Shown here in pieces: positions 35,777-44,058 of a stretch of DNA of 64,000 nt. Each line of letters opens with the position of its first letter. Position 1 is the stretch's first letter. The notes below the pieces were generated by a model that was not told the origin of the DNA, searched no databases, and saw only the letters and a program-made list of their open reading frames with translations. Position numbers and translations under genes: made by a program. Origin of the DNA: Roseobacter weihaiensis (GTDB lineage Bacteria > Pseudomonadota > Alphaproteobacteria > Rhodobacterales > Rhodobacteraceae); NCBI RefSeq assembly GCF_020622345.1, contig NZ_JACNMO010000001.1, positions 372,001 to 436,000 of the forward strand, given 5' to 3'.

Positions 35777-37226
35777 GTGGTCACCCGACATCGCCGATCG
35801 CATCCGCCCGCTCAACGCCGCGCAGCTACAGAAGTCAGACGAAACCGCCTATGTGCTCTGTTGGCTGCAACAAACGCTGCGTGCGTGGGACAATCCGGCA
35901 TTGGACGCGGCAATCGAGCTTGGCAACGCGCTTGGCCTTCCTGTGCTCGTATATCACGGGGTCCGCGAAGACTACCCTTGCGCGTCCGACCGGCTTCATG
36001 CGTTTTTGCTTGGCGCCAGTCGCGATCTGCAACAGGGGTGTGAGCAGCGCGGAGTGCGGAGCGTCAACTACGTCGAGCGGAAAGGGCGGCGTGAGAAGGG
36101 TTTAGTTTACCGTCTGGCTGAAAGTGCGGCTGCGGTTCTGACCGACGACCACCCTGTCTTTGTCGCACGTGAACAGGCCGATCGTTTTGCGAAGCGCTCG
36201 AAAGTTCCAGTGGTCGCTGTTGATACCGCGCGGCTCGTCCCAACTCGCGTCTTACCCGATGGACTCACGACCACGCCAGCATTCCGCAAAGCGAGTGGCG
36301 CTTTACGTACCAGATACGAGGAGCATGCGCGAGATTTTGAACCGTCGGTTCCGCAGTTCGATGGCCATCTTTGTTTCGAAGATGAAGCCTTGGGCAGCAA
36401 GTCTGATGCCGAGTTGTCGGAGATCATCGCGAGTTGTGCGATTGACCACTCGTTACCCCCCTGCCCCGAATTTCCGCCAACGGCCGCGGCCGCAGATGCG
36501 ACGCTAAACGAATTTGTCGATACCGCGCTGAAGTCTTATCCCTATCGACGCAATAACCCTGCGGAAGAAGACGGCGTCTCACGCCTGTCACCTTACTTGC
36601 ATTTCGGACTGATCGGGCCACGGAAAATCACAGAAGCTATCCGGGCCGCAGATGTCCCTGCCAACGCGAAGTGGAAGTACCTCGATGAGCTGCTGACATG
36701 GCGAGAATACTTCCACTACTTAGCGTATCGCGAAGAGCGCCCCGACAGCTTTGAAACCGTACCCGAGCGTCCACGGCGTTCGCTAATCGAACACACTGAT
36801 GATCCACGACTCGTTCTGTATTCACTGGATGATCTTGTGCACGGGCGGACGGAAGACGAAACCTGGAACGCTGCTCAGCGCCAATGGCTCGTCACCGGCT
36901 ACATGCACAACAATCTCCGCATGTATTGGGGCAAACAGCTGATCAAATTGACGAAGGATCCGCAGACCGCTTGGAAAACGGCTTCCTACCTTAACGATCG
37001 CCTTTCCCTTGATGGCCGAGATCCAGCAACCTATGGCAACATGAGATGGGTGTTCGGCATGTCGAAGCCTGCGTGGCGCGAGCAATCGATCTACGGCTGG
37101 GTGCCGCCGAAGTCGGACCGTACCATCCGCAAGCGTGACGGAGCTGCAGAATGGCTGGCAGATTGGGCTTCACGTGCAACGCCACACATTAATGTGCCGC
37201 AAGGCATGCCCGAAGACTTGTTGTGA
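35769..37226 (+). CDS. class II deoxyribodipyrimidine photolyase
   Basis: About 485 residues from the ATG at 35769. Class II features are seen near the C-terminus: WLVTGYMHNNLRMYWGKQLI, TASYLNDRLSLDGRDPATYG then NMRWVFG, and the N-terminal AYVLCWLQQTLRAWDNPAL. Class II enzymes repair cyclobutane dimers with FADH-. It is coupled to the upstream class-I-like gene, an unusual pairing of two sequence classes. Confidence 0.87.
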   Translation: MHKWSPDIADRIRPLNAAQLQKSDETAYVLCWLQQTLRAWDNPALDAAIELGNALGLPVLVYHGVREDYPCASDRLHAFLLGASRDLQQGCEQRGVRSVNYVERKGRREKGLVYRLAESAAAVLTDDHPVFVAREQADRFAKRSKVPVVAVDTARLVPTRVLPDGLTTTPAFRKASGALRTRYEEHARDFEPSVPQFDGHLCFEDEALGSKSDAELSEIIASCAIDHSLPPCPEFPPTAAAADATLNEFVDTALKSYPYRRNNPAEEDGVSRLSPYLHFGLIGPRKITEAIRAADVPANAKWKYLDELLTWREYFHYLAYREERPDSFETVPERPRRSLIEHTDDPRLVLYSLDDLVHGRTEDETWNAAQRQWLVTGYMHNNLRMYWGKQLIKLTKDPQTAWKTASYLNDRLSLDGRDPATYGNMRWVFGMSKPAWREQSIYGWVPPKSDRTIRKRDGAAEWLADWASRATPHINVPQGMPEDLL

Positions 37227-37267
37227 AGCCTGGCGAACCAAAGCAAATTTTCAGTCTGAACGAATAT

Positions 37268-37286
37268 TGGGTCCCATTATCGTTAC
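37268..37286 (+). repeat. 19-bp direct repeat, right copy
   Basis: TGGGTCCCATTATCGTTAC, identical to 8273-8291. It lies in the 100-bp gap between the convergent class II photolyase and DUF2235 genes. Confidence 0.75.
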
Positions 37287-37326
37287 CGGTCCAGGCGGCG
37301 GATTTCAAACCAAGGCCATCTTATCG

Positions 37327-38790
37327 CTAGCCTAAAGGCGACGACCCCGAAGCTGCTGCTTGGCATTCTTCATAGAATTCGCGCGCCTCAATGTGGTCCC
37401 TTAACTGCTCGGGCCGATACGGTTTCATCTCCCCCAAGTGCGAAACCGATTCAGCTTTTAGACGCTGTAGTACCGAAGGATGAAGTGGGAAACCTGGATC
37501 CACCAACCGCGGCTTTGCTGGCCACCGTTTCTTGATCGGGCCAAGCTGGAACATGAAGCTTTCTTCGTGCTGCATTCCCATTGGGTCAGGCGAGGTCACA
37601 AGTTGGTCATCATTGATCAAAACCTCTGGCACGCAGTCACGTACCTCTTTGACCATCCATTCCAGGGAGATGTCACTCAGCCTTGATTCCGGTTCGAGAT
37701 AACTTCCCCCAATGTCGCTATGGCATCCCGCGAACCAAACCTGCTTCAACCACTGAGGTTTTTTACCGGCGTTTTTCTTTTCCTCAGCATGCATGGCCCA
37801 TTTTACACGCGGAAAATCCCTCCGCTGCTCATCAATTGCCAAGGCGTGACGAGCAAAGCCAACATCCGAATCCAGCCATTTGTCGTAGTTTTGGCGATTC
37901 CAAACAGCTCGATGTCCGAACTTCCAGATCTTCGGCCAATCTCGGATGTTCGAGATCCTTAGTGGCTTGTCTTCATCAGGAGAGAAGTACTTGAACTGCG
38001 ACCACCGCAATTTGCCGTACCAGTAGAGGACGAATAGGGCCAGAATGCTCAGGGGTGTCCACAGAAGCCAATGCCAAGAGGCATAAATCATAAACGAAAC
38101 AGCGGCCAGAAGCGCAGCAAACGCGCCCGCTGCGGCCAATCCGACTAGGGCATTCCCTAATGCAGCAACTGTGTCGAATACACCGACGAAAGTGGGCTGC
38201 ACATTACCCTGTACGTCCTTCTCCGCATCCGGAACAAAGCTACCATACTTGCGCCGAAACCGCCGACCCAGCTCCTCCCGTCGATCAAGATAGGGCTGTT
38301 GGCCTCTCGGAAACCCATTGCCATGATTGTATACGTAATTGACGGCGTCGCTCGCGATTTTTCGCAGACGCGGTCCATGCCGCGGCACCGACGTGCCATC
38401 CGGCATCGTAGTTGGGACTCCGCAAAGGTTCATAACGTTCGTAACCGCACGGACGGTATAGGCACCACGCGAAAATCCGAACAGGAGGATGCGATCTCCC
38501 GGCTCATAGTAAGAAATGATCTTTTCGTAACAGTCGATCACGTTTTCATCGATACCGGTCCCAACCGCCGCTGAGAGCACATTTCTGACCCGCTGAAGAG
38601 TGAGGCCGCCAACTTCGCCGGCGCCGAGTCCAGCGTCATAAAAGCAGACTTGCTCGTGCGGCTTGATCGGTGAGGACGGGCCCGGCCGCATTGCACGGTA
38701 CATTTTATAGACGTTGGAAAGCCGTTGGTCGGGGCGCAGCCCCCCTACCTGACCAGTGCCATCAGAAAAAATGAGTATGTTCTTTGGCAT
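37327..38790 (-). CDS. DUF2235 alpha/beta-hydrolase with membrane segments
   Basis: 487 residues. The DUF2235 N-terminus (NILIFSDGTGQVGG) and nucleophile elbow LLFGFSRGAYTVRA (Ser107) are clear. Two adjacent hydrophobic helices lie at about residues 213-265, after which the domain continues with the conserved QVWFAGCHSDIGGSY. DUF2235 includes the Tle1 phospholipases of type VI secretion, but no secretion genes are near. It is the third gene after the repeat protein and TIR gene on the same strand, 73 bp from the TIR stop, so a membrane-attacking effector downstream of a TIR signal is a plausible inference. Confidence 0.85.
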   Translation of the reverse strand: MPKNILIFSDGTGQVGGLRPDQRLSNVYKMYRAMRPGPSSPIKPHEQVCFYDAGLGAGEVGGLTLQRVRNVLSAAVGTGIDENVIDCYEKIISYYEPGDRILLFGFSRGAYTVRAVTNVMNLCGVPTTMPDGTSVPRHGPRLRKIASDAVNYVYNHGNGFPRGQQPYLDRREELGRRFRRKYGSFVPDAEKDVQGNVQPTFVGVFDTVAALGNALVGLAAAGAFAALLAAVSFMIYASWHWLLWTPLSILALFVLYWYGKLRWSQFKYFSPDEDKPLRISNIRDWPKIWKFGHRAVWNRQNYDKWLDSDVGFARHALAIDEQRRDFPRVKWAMHAEEKKNAGKKPQWLKQVWFAGCHSDIGGSYLEPESRLSDISLEWMVKEVRDCVPEVLINDDQLVTSPDPMGMQHEESFMFQLGPIKKRWPAKPRLVDPGFPLHPSVLQRLKAESVSHLGEMKPYRPEQLRDHIEAREFYEECQAAASGSSPLG

Positions 38791-38863
38791 CTGGTAATCC
38801 CTACCTTACTAACCGCTGATTTACTTTTGCTGACACGCCCCAAACATTGGACCAACTATCGAT

Positions 38864-39565
38864 TCAGAGGCTAATTAGCTCTGCTAGCTTCGCCGCTACA
38901 TCTGCCATGGCGCCTTCTGCGGTACTCAGACCACTACGAGAAGCAAGCATCGGACTAACGTCTCTAAGCGCTTCATACGTGGTGTCATGTACGACAGGAA
39001 CGAGTAAGTCAGTCGCTAGAAGAACAGACAGTTCCTTGTCGGCAATACCTTCCCCGCGAAGACGCTCCAACAGCGCCGGTGTTACCAGCACGACCCCAAC
39101 ACGCGATTTCGCTAAACCCTTGTCAATTTCTCGGAGCAACGTCGAACCAAGAAGGACATCCTTCTCGCTGAACCAAACTGAAACATCCCGCGACTCTAGC
39201 AAATCGTGAAGCTCTTTGGCTGCCCCTCCTCGATCTTCCCACGCATGGCAGAGAAATACGTCGCGTGGATCTGGCGGAGTAGTTCGTATCTCGACACTGC
39301 GGCGGACCGGCGTCAGTGCTCGCACCTCAGCCGTGGTGTACGTCACAGCCGATCCTGCCGGAGACCAGCTCGGCTTACTACGACCGGAACTAGAACCTCC
39401 ACCGCTACTGCGACCACCACTGACATATCCTGAGCCAGAATAGGTCCGAGATGGAAATGGCGACGAGTACGATCTATATCCGCGATAGCCGCCGCTACAT
39501 GCCGGACAGTTTGCTGCGCCGCTCGCTGTTCGGTGTCCATTCACTGGGGCTGTGCATCTTGCCAT
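38864..39565 (-). CDS. TIR-domain protein with Cys/Ser/Gly-rich N-terminus
   Basis: 233 residues. Residues 1-23 hold a Cys-His pattern (Cys4, His11, Cys20, Cys23) that could bind zinc; about 24-75 are Gly/Ser/Tyr-rich and flexible. The TIR domain spans about 100-233: RDVFLCHAWEDRGGAAKELH, then VWFSEKDVLLGSTLLREI. Glu134 aligns with the catalytic Glu of NADase TIRs (E-K in the SARM1 loop). Bacterial TIR proteins cleave NAD+ or make cyclic ADP-ribose signals in anti-phage defence. Its neighbours, a basic repeat protein upstream and a DUF2235 hydrolase downstream on the same strand, suggest an immune operon. Confidence 0.85.
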   Translation of the reverse strand: MARCTAPVNGHRTASGAANCPACSGGYRGYRSYSSPFPSRTYSGSGYVSGGRSSGGGSSSGRSKPSWSPAGSAVTYTTAEVRALTPVRRSVEIRTTPPDPRDVFLCHAWEDRGGAAKELHDLLESRDVSVWFSEKDVLLGSTLLREIDKGLAKSRVGVVLVTPALLERLRGEGIADKELSVLLATDLLVPVVHDTTYEALRDVSPMLASRSGLSTAEGAMADVAAKLAELISL

Positions 39566-39612
39566 TTATTATCTCTCAACTTCTTAGGGTTTTCGGTGCC
39601 TTGCGTGAGTTC

Positions 39613-39882
39613 TTAACGCTTGCGACCAGGACGTTGGGTCAGAGCAGACCCAGCGGCGGACTTTGCTGCCTTTGAGGCATAGGGGTTCCGAAGCGTCTTG
39701 GAAGCAGCGCTTGCAGCCCTCTTGCTGGTGACTTCATTGGCCTTGCCTTTGCTGCGTACCTGCGTCAATGCAGATCCGGCTGCGCTCTTGGCGGCTTTGC
39801 TGGCTGTACGGCTTCGCAAGACCTTTGATGCTGCAGATGCAGCGCGCTTCCCGGTAACTTCTGTGTTTCGTTTTGTAGCCAT
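39613..39882 (-). CDS. basic Ala/Lys/Ser-rich protein with two long repeats
   Basis: About 89 residues from the ATG at 39882 (AAGGAG 9 bp upstream; the ATG at 39888 is too close to it). It is made of two ~40-residue repeats: GKRAASAASKVLRSRTASKA followed by AKSAAGSALTQ, then SKRAASAASKTLRNPYASKA followed by AKSAAGSALTQ. High Lys/Ala/Ser content resembles histone-H1-like or nucleoid-associated tails, so nucleic-acid binding is possible. It heads the TIR/DUF2235 operon and diverges from the XRE regulator. Confidence 0.7.
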   Translation of the reverse strand: MATKRNTEVTGKRAASAASKVLRSRTASKAAKSAAGSALTQVRSKGKANEVTSKRAASAASKTLRNPYASKAAKSAAGSALTQRPGRKR

Positions 39883-39990
39883 TTCCATGCTCCTTGCTTT
39901 GACTGCTGCTCGAGAAGTTCGAGCTTATTTTCTTGCCCAAAATCACCGAAACCCGACGTCAGACTTGACGCACAAGCATGCACATGATTC

Positions 39991-40050
39991 ACTGTCTTAC
40001 ATGAGAGACGTACCAAAACCGAAACACTAACTGTCTCACATGTAGGACAG
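39991..40050. promoter_or_regulatory. two operator-like sites between TIR operon and XRE gene
   Basis: ACTGTCTTACATGAGAGAC (39991-40009) and CTGTCTCACATGTAGGACAG (40031-40050) share the CTGTCT-ACATG core. The second is a near-perfect dyad centred on ACATGT (arms CTGTC and GACAG). Their centres are about 40 bp apart in the divergent intergenic region, so the XRE protein probably binds here and controls both directions. Confidence 0.6.
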
Positions 40051-40096
40051 TTAAGACGAATTCACCACCGAGTCAACGCATCTTCTGGGAGAAAGA

Positions 40097-40432
40097 ATGA
40101 GTCTTCAGCTTCAAAAGCTCGGCGCTCGTATCGTTGAGCATCGTGGCCCTAGTGGCGTTAGGGCCGCAGCGGCAGAAATTGGCGTTAGTTCAGCTACATT
40201 GTCACGGATTGAAAATGGGCATGTTCCGGACCTAGGAACCTTTGCAAAGATCTGCGCGTGGCTGGGAGAAGACCCCGCTGTATTCTTGGGCATCGAAGCA
40301 AATCGCTCGGTCAGGCCGCCCCCAACAGTCCATATGCGCAAGAAAAATACAACATCAGTTGATACAGCAACTGCGCTTGGAGCCATGATAGTAGCCGTGC
40401 AGAATGCCATCATCGCTCGGGAAGAACTTTGA
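40097..40432 (+). CDS. XRE-family HTH regulator
   Basis: 111 residues. The HTH reads AAAEIGVSSATLSRIENGHV followed by PDLGTFAKICAWL. The C-terminal part is short and unstructured. GGGAGAAAG precedes the ATG. It is followed 4 bp later by an ImmA/IrrE protease gene; such pairs form a repressor and the protease that relieves it. It diverges from the TIR operon over two operator-like sites. Confidence 0.88.
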   Translation: MSLQLQKLGARIVEHRGPSGVRAAAAEIGVSSATLSRIENGHVPDLGTFAKICAWLGEDPAVFLGIEANRSVRPPPTVHMRKKNTTSVDTATALGAMIVAVQNAIIAREEL

Positions 40433-40436
40433 ATAG

Positions 40437-40997
40437 ATGCGCAGGGGCTTTAAGGCGCATGCCGAGCGATTGTCACTTGAGACGCGAAATCGGCTTGGCA
40501 TCCGCAATGACAGCGCCATCGACCCCATCGAACTTGTTCAGTCTAAAGGGTGTCTTGTTTGGACACCTCAAGAGGTGCCTGAACTAGATGTGTCGCACCT
40601 TACTCAGTTGACCGTTTCTGATCCGGATAGCTGGGATGCCGTTACAATAAAGGAAGGTGGCTGCACGGTCATTGTTGTCAACAACACGCGCCCTGCTGCG
40701 AGGCAAGCCAACACGATCATGCATGAGTGGGCACATCTTGAGCTGAAGCATAAACCAAGCCGTGTTGACGAGTTTGAAAATGGCCTTCTGCTTCTCAGTG
40801 ACTATCCGAAAGAACTCGAAGACGAAGCAGATTGGTTGTCCGGCGCAATGTTAGCACCCCGCGACGGTTTGGTGGCCTTGCGAAAGCGGGGACTTGATGA
40901 TGACCAAATTGCTGAGGCCTTTGGCATAAGCAGTCAGCTCGCAACCTGGAGGCTTCGGATGACGGGTATCGATCGGCAACTCCGACGCCAGTACTAA
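40437..40997 (+). CDS. ImmA/IrrE-family metallo-endopeptidase
   Basis: 186 residues with the zinc motif IMHEWAHLELKH (His96, Glu97, His100) and the downstream LEDEADWLSGAMLAP providing the third ligand, as in ImmA/IrrE. Family members cleave XRE-type repressors after a signal such as DNA damage. The adjacent XRE protein is the likely substrate. Confidence 0.9.
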   Translation: MRRGFKAHAERLSLETRNRLGIRNDSAIDPIELVQSKGCLVWTPQEVPELDVSHLTQLTVSDPDSWDAVTIKEGGCTVIVVNNTRPAARQANTIMHEWAHLELKHKPSRVDEFENGLLLLSDYPKELEDEADWLSGAMLAPRDGLVALRKRGLDDDQIAEAFGISSQLATWRLRMTGIDRQLRRQY

Positions 40998-41157
40998 CGG
41001 TGGCTAGAGGTTGAACTCACGCTATACACGATGTCGACAGGTCCATATTAAGAAGTCTCCAGGCGACAAGGCTACTCTACAAGCGCTTCACAACACCGCC
41101 TAGTACTAAGTTTTGGTGGATGTGTTGCCTGCCAGAGGCAACTCTAGCCAATGCTTC

Positions 41158-41781
41158 TCAAGCCACAGTGAGTTTCTGAAAGATATTGTCGAAGGCAACG
41201 AAGCATACTACGGCGTGCAGAACGCCTGCCGGAACATCAAGCACGAAATGCTGTTTCGTGTATATGGTTGACAACGAAACCAAGGCTGGGAACAGCCAGA
41301 TAACGGCAGAAACTGTGATCGTCACGTCCCAAATCATGTGCATGTGCATTGCGCTAAGGACCGCAACCGAAACATGCATCGACGGGAAACAGTTCCCGCC
41401 ACGGTCAATCCTCTGAACGACCGAAAGTAGTCTTCGCGAAATCGTCTCAAGGTGATATTCACGCCATTCAAACGGCGTCTTTACTGGGAAAATCATAGCT
41501 ATTGTGGCTTGAAGTGCGAGCATGAAGAAAAAGCTGGAAGCTATGTAGGTGTACTCGCGCCAGTTAGACACCATAAAAACGAGCGACAGTATGAACGGAT
41601 AGTAGGCAACGGTATAAATCCAAACCCAAACCGGTTCAAAGCGAATGCGTTGATCGAGGACAATCAACAGAGAATAGTACCGGCGCACCCTTAATCTTTG
41701 TGGGAAAAAGTATATCTGATACCCAACAAAAATTAGGAAACAAGCTATGATAAGGCCTAATAGCCGATCACTTGGACTCAC
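41158..41781 (-). CDS. PAP2-superfamily membrane phosphatase (Aur1/inositolphosphotransferase-like)
   Basis: 207 residues with about six membrane helices. PAP2 motifs: CFPSMHVSVAVL (His136) and STIYTKQHFVLDVPAGV (His178, Asp182). This spacing and the KQHF-LD form match the PAP2_3 branch that includes inositol phosphorylceramide synthase. It hydrolyses or transfers lipid-linked phosphate at the membrane. It diverges from the glycosyltransferase gene 167 bp away and probably belongs to the same lipid pathway. Confidence 0.82.
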   Translation of the reverse strand: MSPSDRLLGLIIACFLIFVGYQIYFFPQRLRVRRYYSLLIVLDQRIRFEPVWVWIYTVAYYPFILSLVFMVSNWREYTYIASSFFFMLALQATIAMIFPVKTPFEWREYHLETISRRLLSVVQRIDRGGNCFPSMHVSVAVLSAMHMHMIWDVTITVSAVIWLFPALVSLSTIYTKQHFVLDVPAGVLHAVVCFVAFDNIFQKLTVA

Positions 41782-41947
41782 TCTGCACCCTCAACTTAAA
41801 TCAACGATATTCTTTACTAGCAAGAGGGGCGTGCCAAGAGCCCTCGGGCCTGTAGTGTTAATCTGGAGTAGGTGGAGTTACTAGTGAGTCTCAGTCTGCC
41901 TTCCAAACGCCTGCCTATTTTACTGACTGATTGAGTGACTGTGCCTT

Positions 41948-43144
41948 ATGGAAACACTTGTGAACCCACTTCTTTTTATTGTTTTCATAGGGTTAGCGCT
42001 GCATCTTTTAGGTATAGCTTTGTTAGTTCGACGAATGAGACCAGCCAGCAAATCGGGTCCGAAGCATGCCGACTCAGTTTCCATAATCAAGCCAATCTGC
42101 GGAGTTGATGCAGGGTTGGAAGAGAACATACGTTCAATCCTCGAAGTCGAGCCGATTGGCGACCATGAAGTCCTTTTTGTTGCCGGTTCACTGAATGAAC
42201 CCGGCATTCAAGTTGCCAGATCGATTTCGGCTGAATTTCCTGACGTCACGACTAGGTTCCTGAGTTCATCAGGTAGTGAAGCTCTCAACCCGAAGTCCGC
42301 CAACATAATTGAGGGCATCGCTGCATCTAACTTTGATTTGATCTGGCAAACCGATGCTTGCATTCGGGTTCAACGAGATTCCCTGCGAGTGATCCATTCA
42401 AACTTTCTGTCTAAGGAAAGCGACCTTCTTTGCGCTCTGCCCATAGGGGTCGGTGAAACGAACATCTTCGCGGCATTCCACAATTCTTACCTGAACACCT
42501 ATCTAATCCCTTCGATAGTGTTCCTGTCAATCGTCGCGCATCATCCCTGCACATTGGGAAAGAGCTTATTCTTCCGTCGAACTACATTTCAAGATTTGGA
42601 GGGGGAGGAAGTAATTGCGGGATTTTTGGCCGAGGACTACTTGCTTGGGCAAGCATTCAGTAGAGGGCACAAGAAAGTCGACATTCTACCACTGAGTTCG
42701 ATCGCATCAATAAACCAAACACTGAGTGCTAGCAGCCTGCTTAGCAAAAATTTGCGCTGGTTGGCCATGCGCGGTTCTATCAGCCTGCCGGCACTCGCAG
42801 GTGACATTGCTTTTAATCCCTTTTGCTTTGCCGTTTTGGCAGCCCTATTTCAGCCAAGCCTTTTTTTCAACGTCGTACCAGTCGTCTATTTGATCAAGTT
42901 GGTTCTAGAACTTCTCGGTGCGCGAGTTCTTTGTCGTCCAGCCTACAGGCTACCCCATTTGTTTCTTCTGCCAATGAGGGAGTTTATCATATTTGGTGTT
43001 GGATTGGTTTCAGTGTTGAGGCGTAAAGCCGTCTGGCGCGGAACCTACTTTGATCTCGGTAAACAGAGTAAAATCTTGAATGTAACAAGAGGACACAGTA
43101 AAAAGGAGCTCGTCTCGCGTGCCACGAATAACCTTAGGAAATAG
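41948..43144 (+). CDS. GT21-like ceramide glucosyltransferase family membrane enzyme
   Basis: 398 residues. An N-terminal membrane helix (5-27) is followed by a GT-A domain with the family's series D1 (Asp54 in KPICGVDAGLEEN), D2 (TDAC, Asp136), D3 (AEDY, 229-230) and the (Q/R)xxRW-like NLRW (268-271). C-terminal helices follow. GT21 enzymes glucosylate ceramide; the bacterial HpnI relative glycosylates hopanoids. The acceptor here is unknown, but adjacency to UbiA and PAP2 genes points to a prenyl or ceramide-like lipid. It overlaps the UbiA gene by 26 bp. Confidence 0.82.
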   Translation: METLVNPLLFIVFIGLALHLLGIALLVRRMRPASKSGPKHADSVSIIKPICGVDAGLEENIRSILEVEPIGDHEVLFVAGSLNEPGIQVARSISAEFPDVTTRFLSSSGSEALNPKSANIIEGIAASNFDLIWQTDACIRVQRDSLRVIHSNFLSKESDLLCALPIGVGETNIFAAFHNSYLNTYLIPSIVFLSIVAHHPCTLGKSLFFRRTTFQDLEGEEVIAGFLAEDYLLGQAFSRGHKKVDILPLSSIASINQTLSASSLLSKNLRWLAMRGSISLPALAGDIAFNPFCFAVLAALFQPSLFFNVVPVVYLIKLVLELLGARVLCRPAYRLPHLFLLPMREFIIFGVGLVSVLRRKAVWRGTYFDLGKQSKILNVTRGHSKKELVSRATNNLRK

Positions 43145-43994
43145 CGCATACGCGGCCATCGAACTCGTGAGACCCCACGAATACATCGGCGTCTGCATCT
43201 TCTGTACGAGCGTTGGCTACGTGCTAGGGTCAAACTCCTCTTTGTCCATTTTACTGCTACTACTGATTTCGAACATTGGTTGCCTCGCCTTTGCGTTCGC
43301 GTTCAATGACCTCCAAGACATTGAAGATGATCGAAAGAGCCTCAGGGGATGCACTCGAAACCCATTGACCGCAGGTCGGCTCAGCCTCAGGAGTGCTATT
43401 CTAATCTGTGTGTTCTGTCTTCTCGCTTCTATGACCGCTTCAGCAGCTCTTGGATGGAAAGCATTCCTGGCAAACCTTATCGGCATTTCTCTGGCGTTTT
43501 TGTACTCTTGGAGATTTGTAAGGCTAAAGGCTATCCCCGTTTTAGATGTTGTGTCTCATGGCTTCTTTATTGGTACTCTTCAGTTTTGGGTGGCACTATT
43601 CGCTGTTGACGGCCAGATAGGTGATCCATGGGCCATTGTTCTTGGCGGGGCATTTTTTATGATATCATGCTTAAGTGACTTAAATAATGAGATTAGGGAT
43701 TATGATGCAGATCGTGAAGCAGGATTACAGAATCTGTTGAGCCTTTTCGACTTAAGAAAATACGAGGCCCTTGTGCACTATCTCTCGGCCTGCTTGGCGT
43801 TAGGAATTTTATGCATGTTGGCCTTCAAAGTTTCACCACTCGCAGCGGTAAGTCTGGTGGCACTAGTGGGCGCGTTCCTTGGCTACTATCTACTTGGGAA
43901 CCATAAAGACCACCGACGAATTGCTTTCGAGCGTTGGAGCCAATACTGCTCACTCGCTATGGGTATAGTTCTAGTCTGGGACAAGGTCGCTTGA
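43119..43994 (+). CDS. UbiA-family prenyltransferase
   Basis: 291 residues with about eight to nine membrane helices. The two Mg-binding motifs are NDLQDIEDD (63-71) and SDLNNEIRDYDADREAG (186-202). UbiA enzymes attach isoprenyl chains to aromatic, lipid or ribose-5-phosphate acceptors (for example in decaprenylphosphoryl-ribose synthesis). Context with a lipid glycosyltransferase and a PAP2 phosphatase favours a prenyl-glycolipid or carrier-lipid reaction; the acceptor is inferred, not shown. Confidence 0.87.
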   Translation: MPRITLGNSAYAAIELVRPHEYIGVCIFCTSVGYVLGSNSSLSILLLLLISNIGCLAFAFAFNDLQDIEDDRKSLRGCTRNPLTAGRLSLRSAILICVFCLLASMTASAALGWKAFLANLIGISLAFLYSWRFVRLKAIPVLDVVSHGFFIGTLQFWVALFAVDGQIGDPWAIVLGGAFFMISCLSDLNNEIRDYDADREAGLQNLLSLFDLRKYEALVHYLSACLALGILCMLAFKVSPLAAVSLVALVGAFLGYYLLGNHKDHRRIAFERWSQYCSLAMGIVLVWDKVA

Positions 43995-44058
43995 ACTTCT
44001 TAGTCAAAATGCTCCGACACTCTTCTAGTGAACTTGCCACGTTTGAGGAAATAACAGT

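Noticed and set aside
37327-38790. DUF2235 protein as a type VI secretion effector
   Set aside because: No VgrG, PAAR, Hcp or immunity gene is near; the internal membrane helices and TIR neighbour fit another role better.
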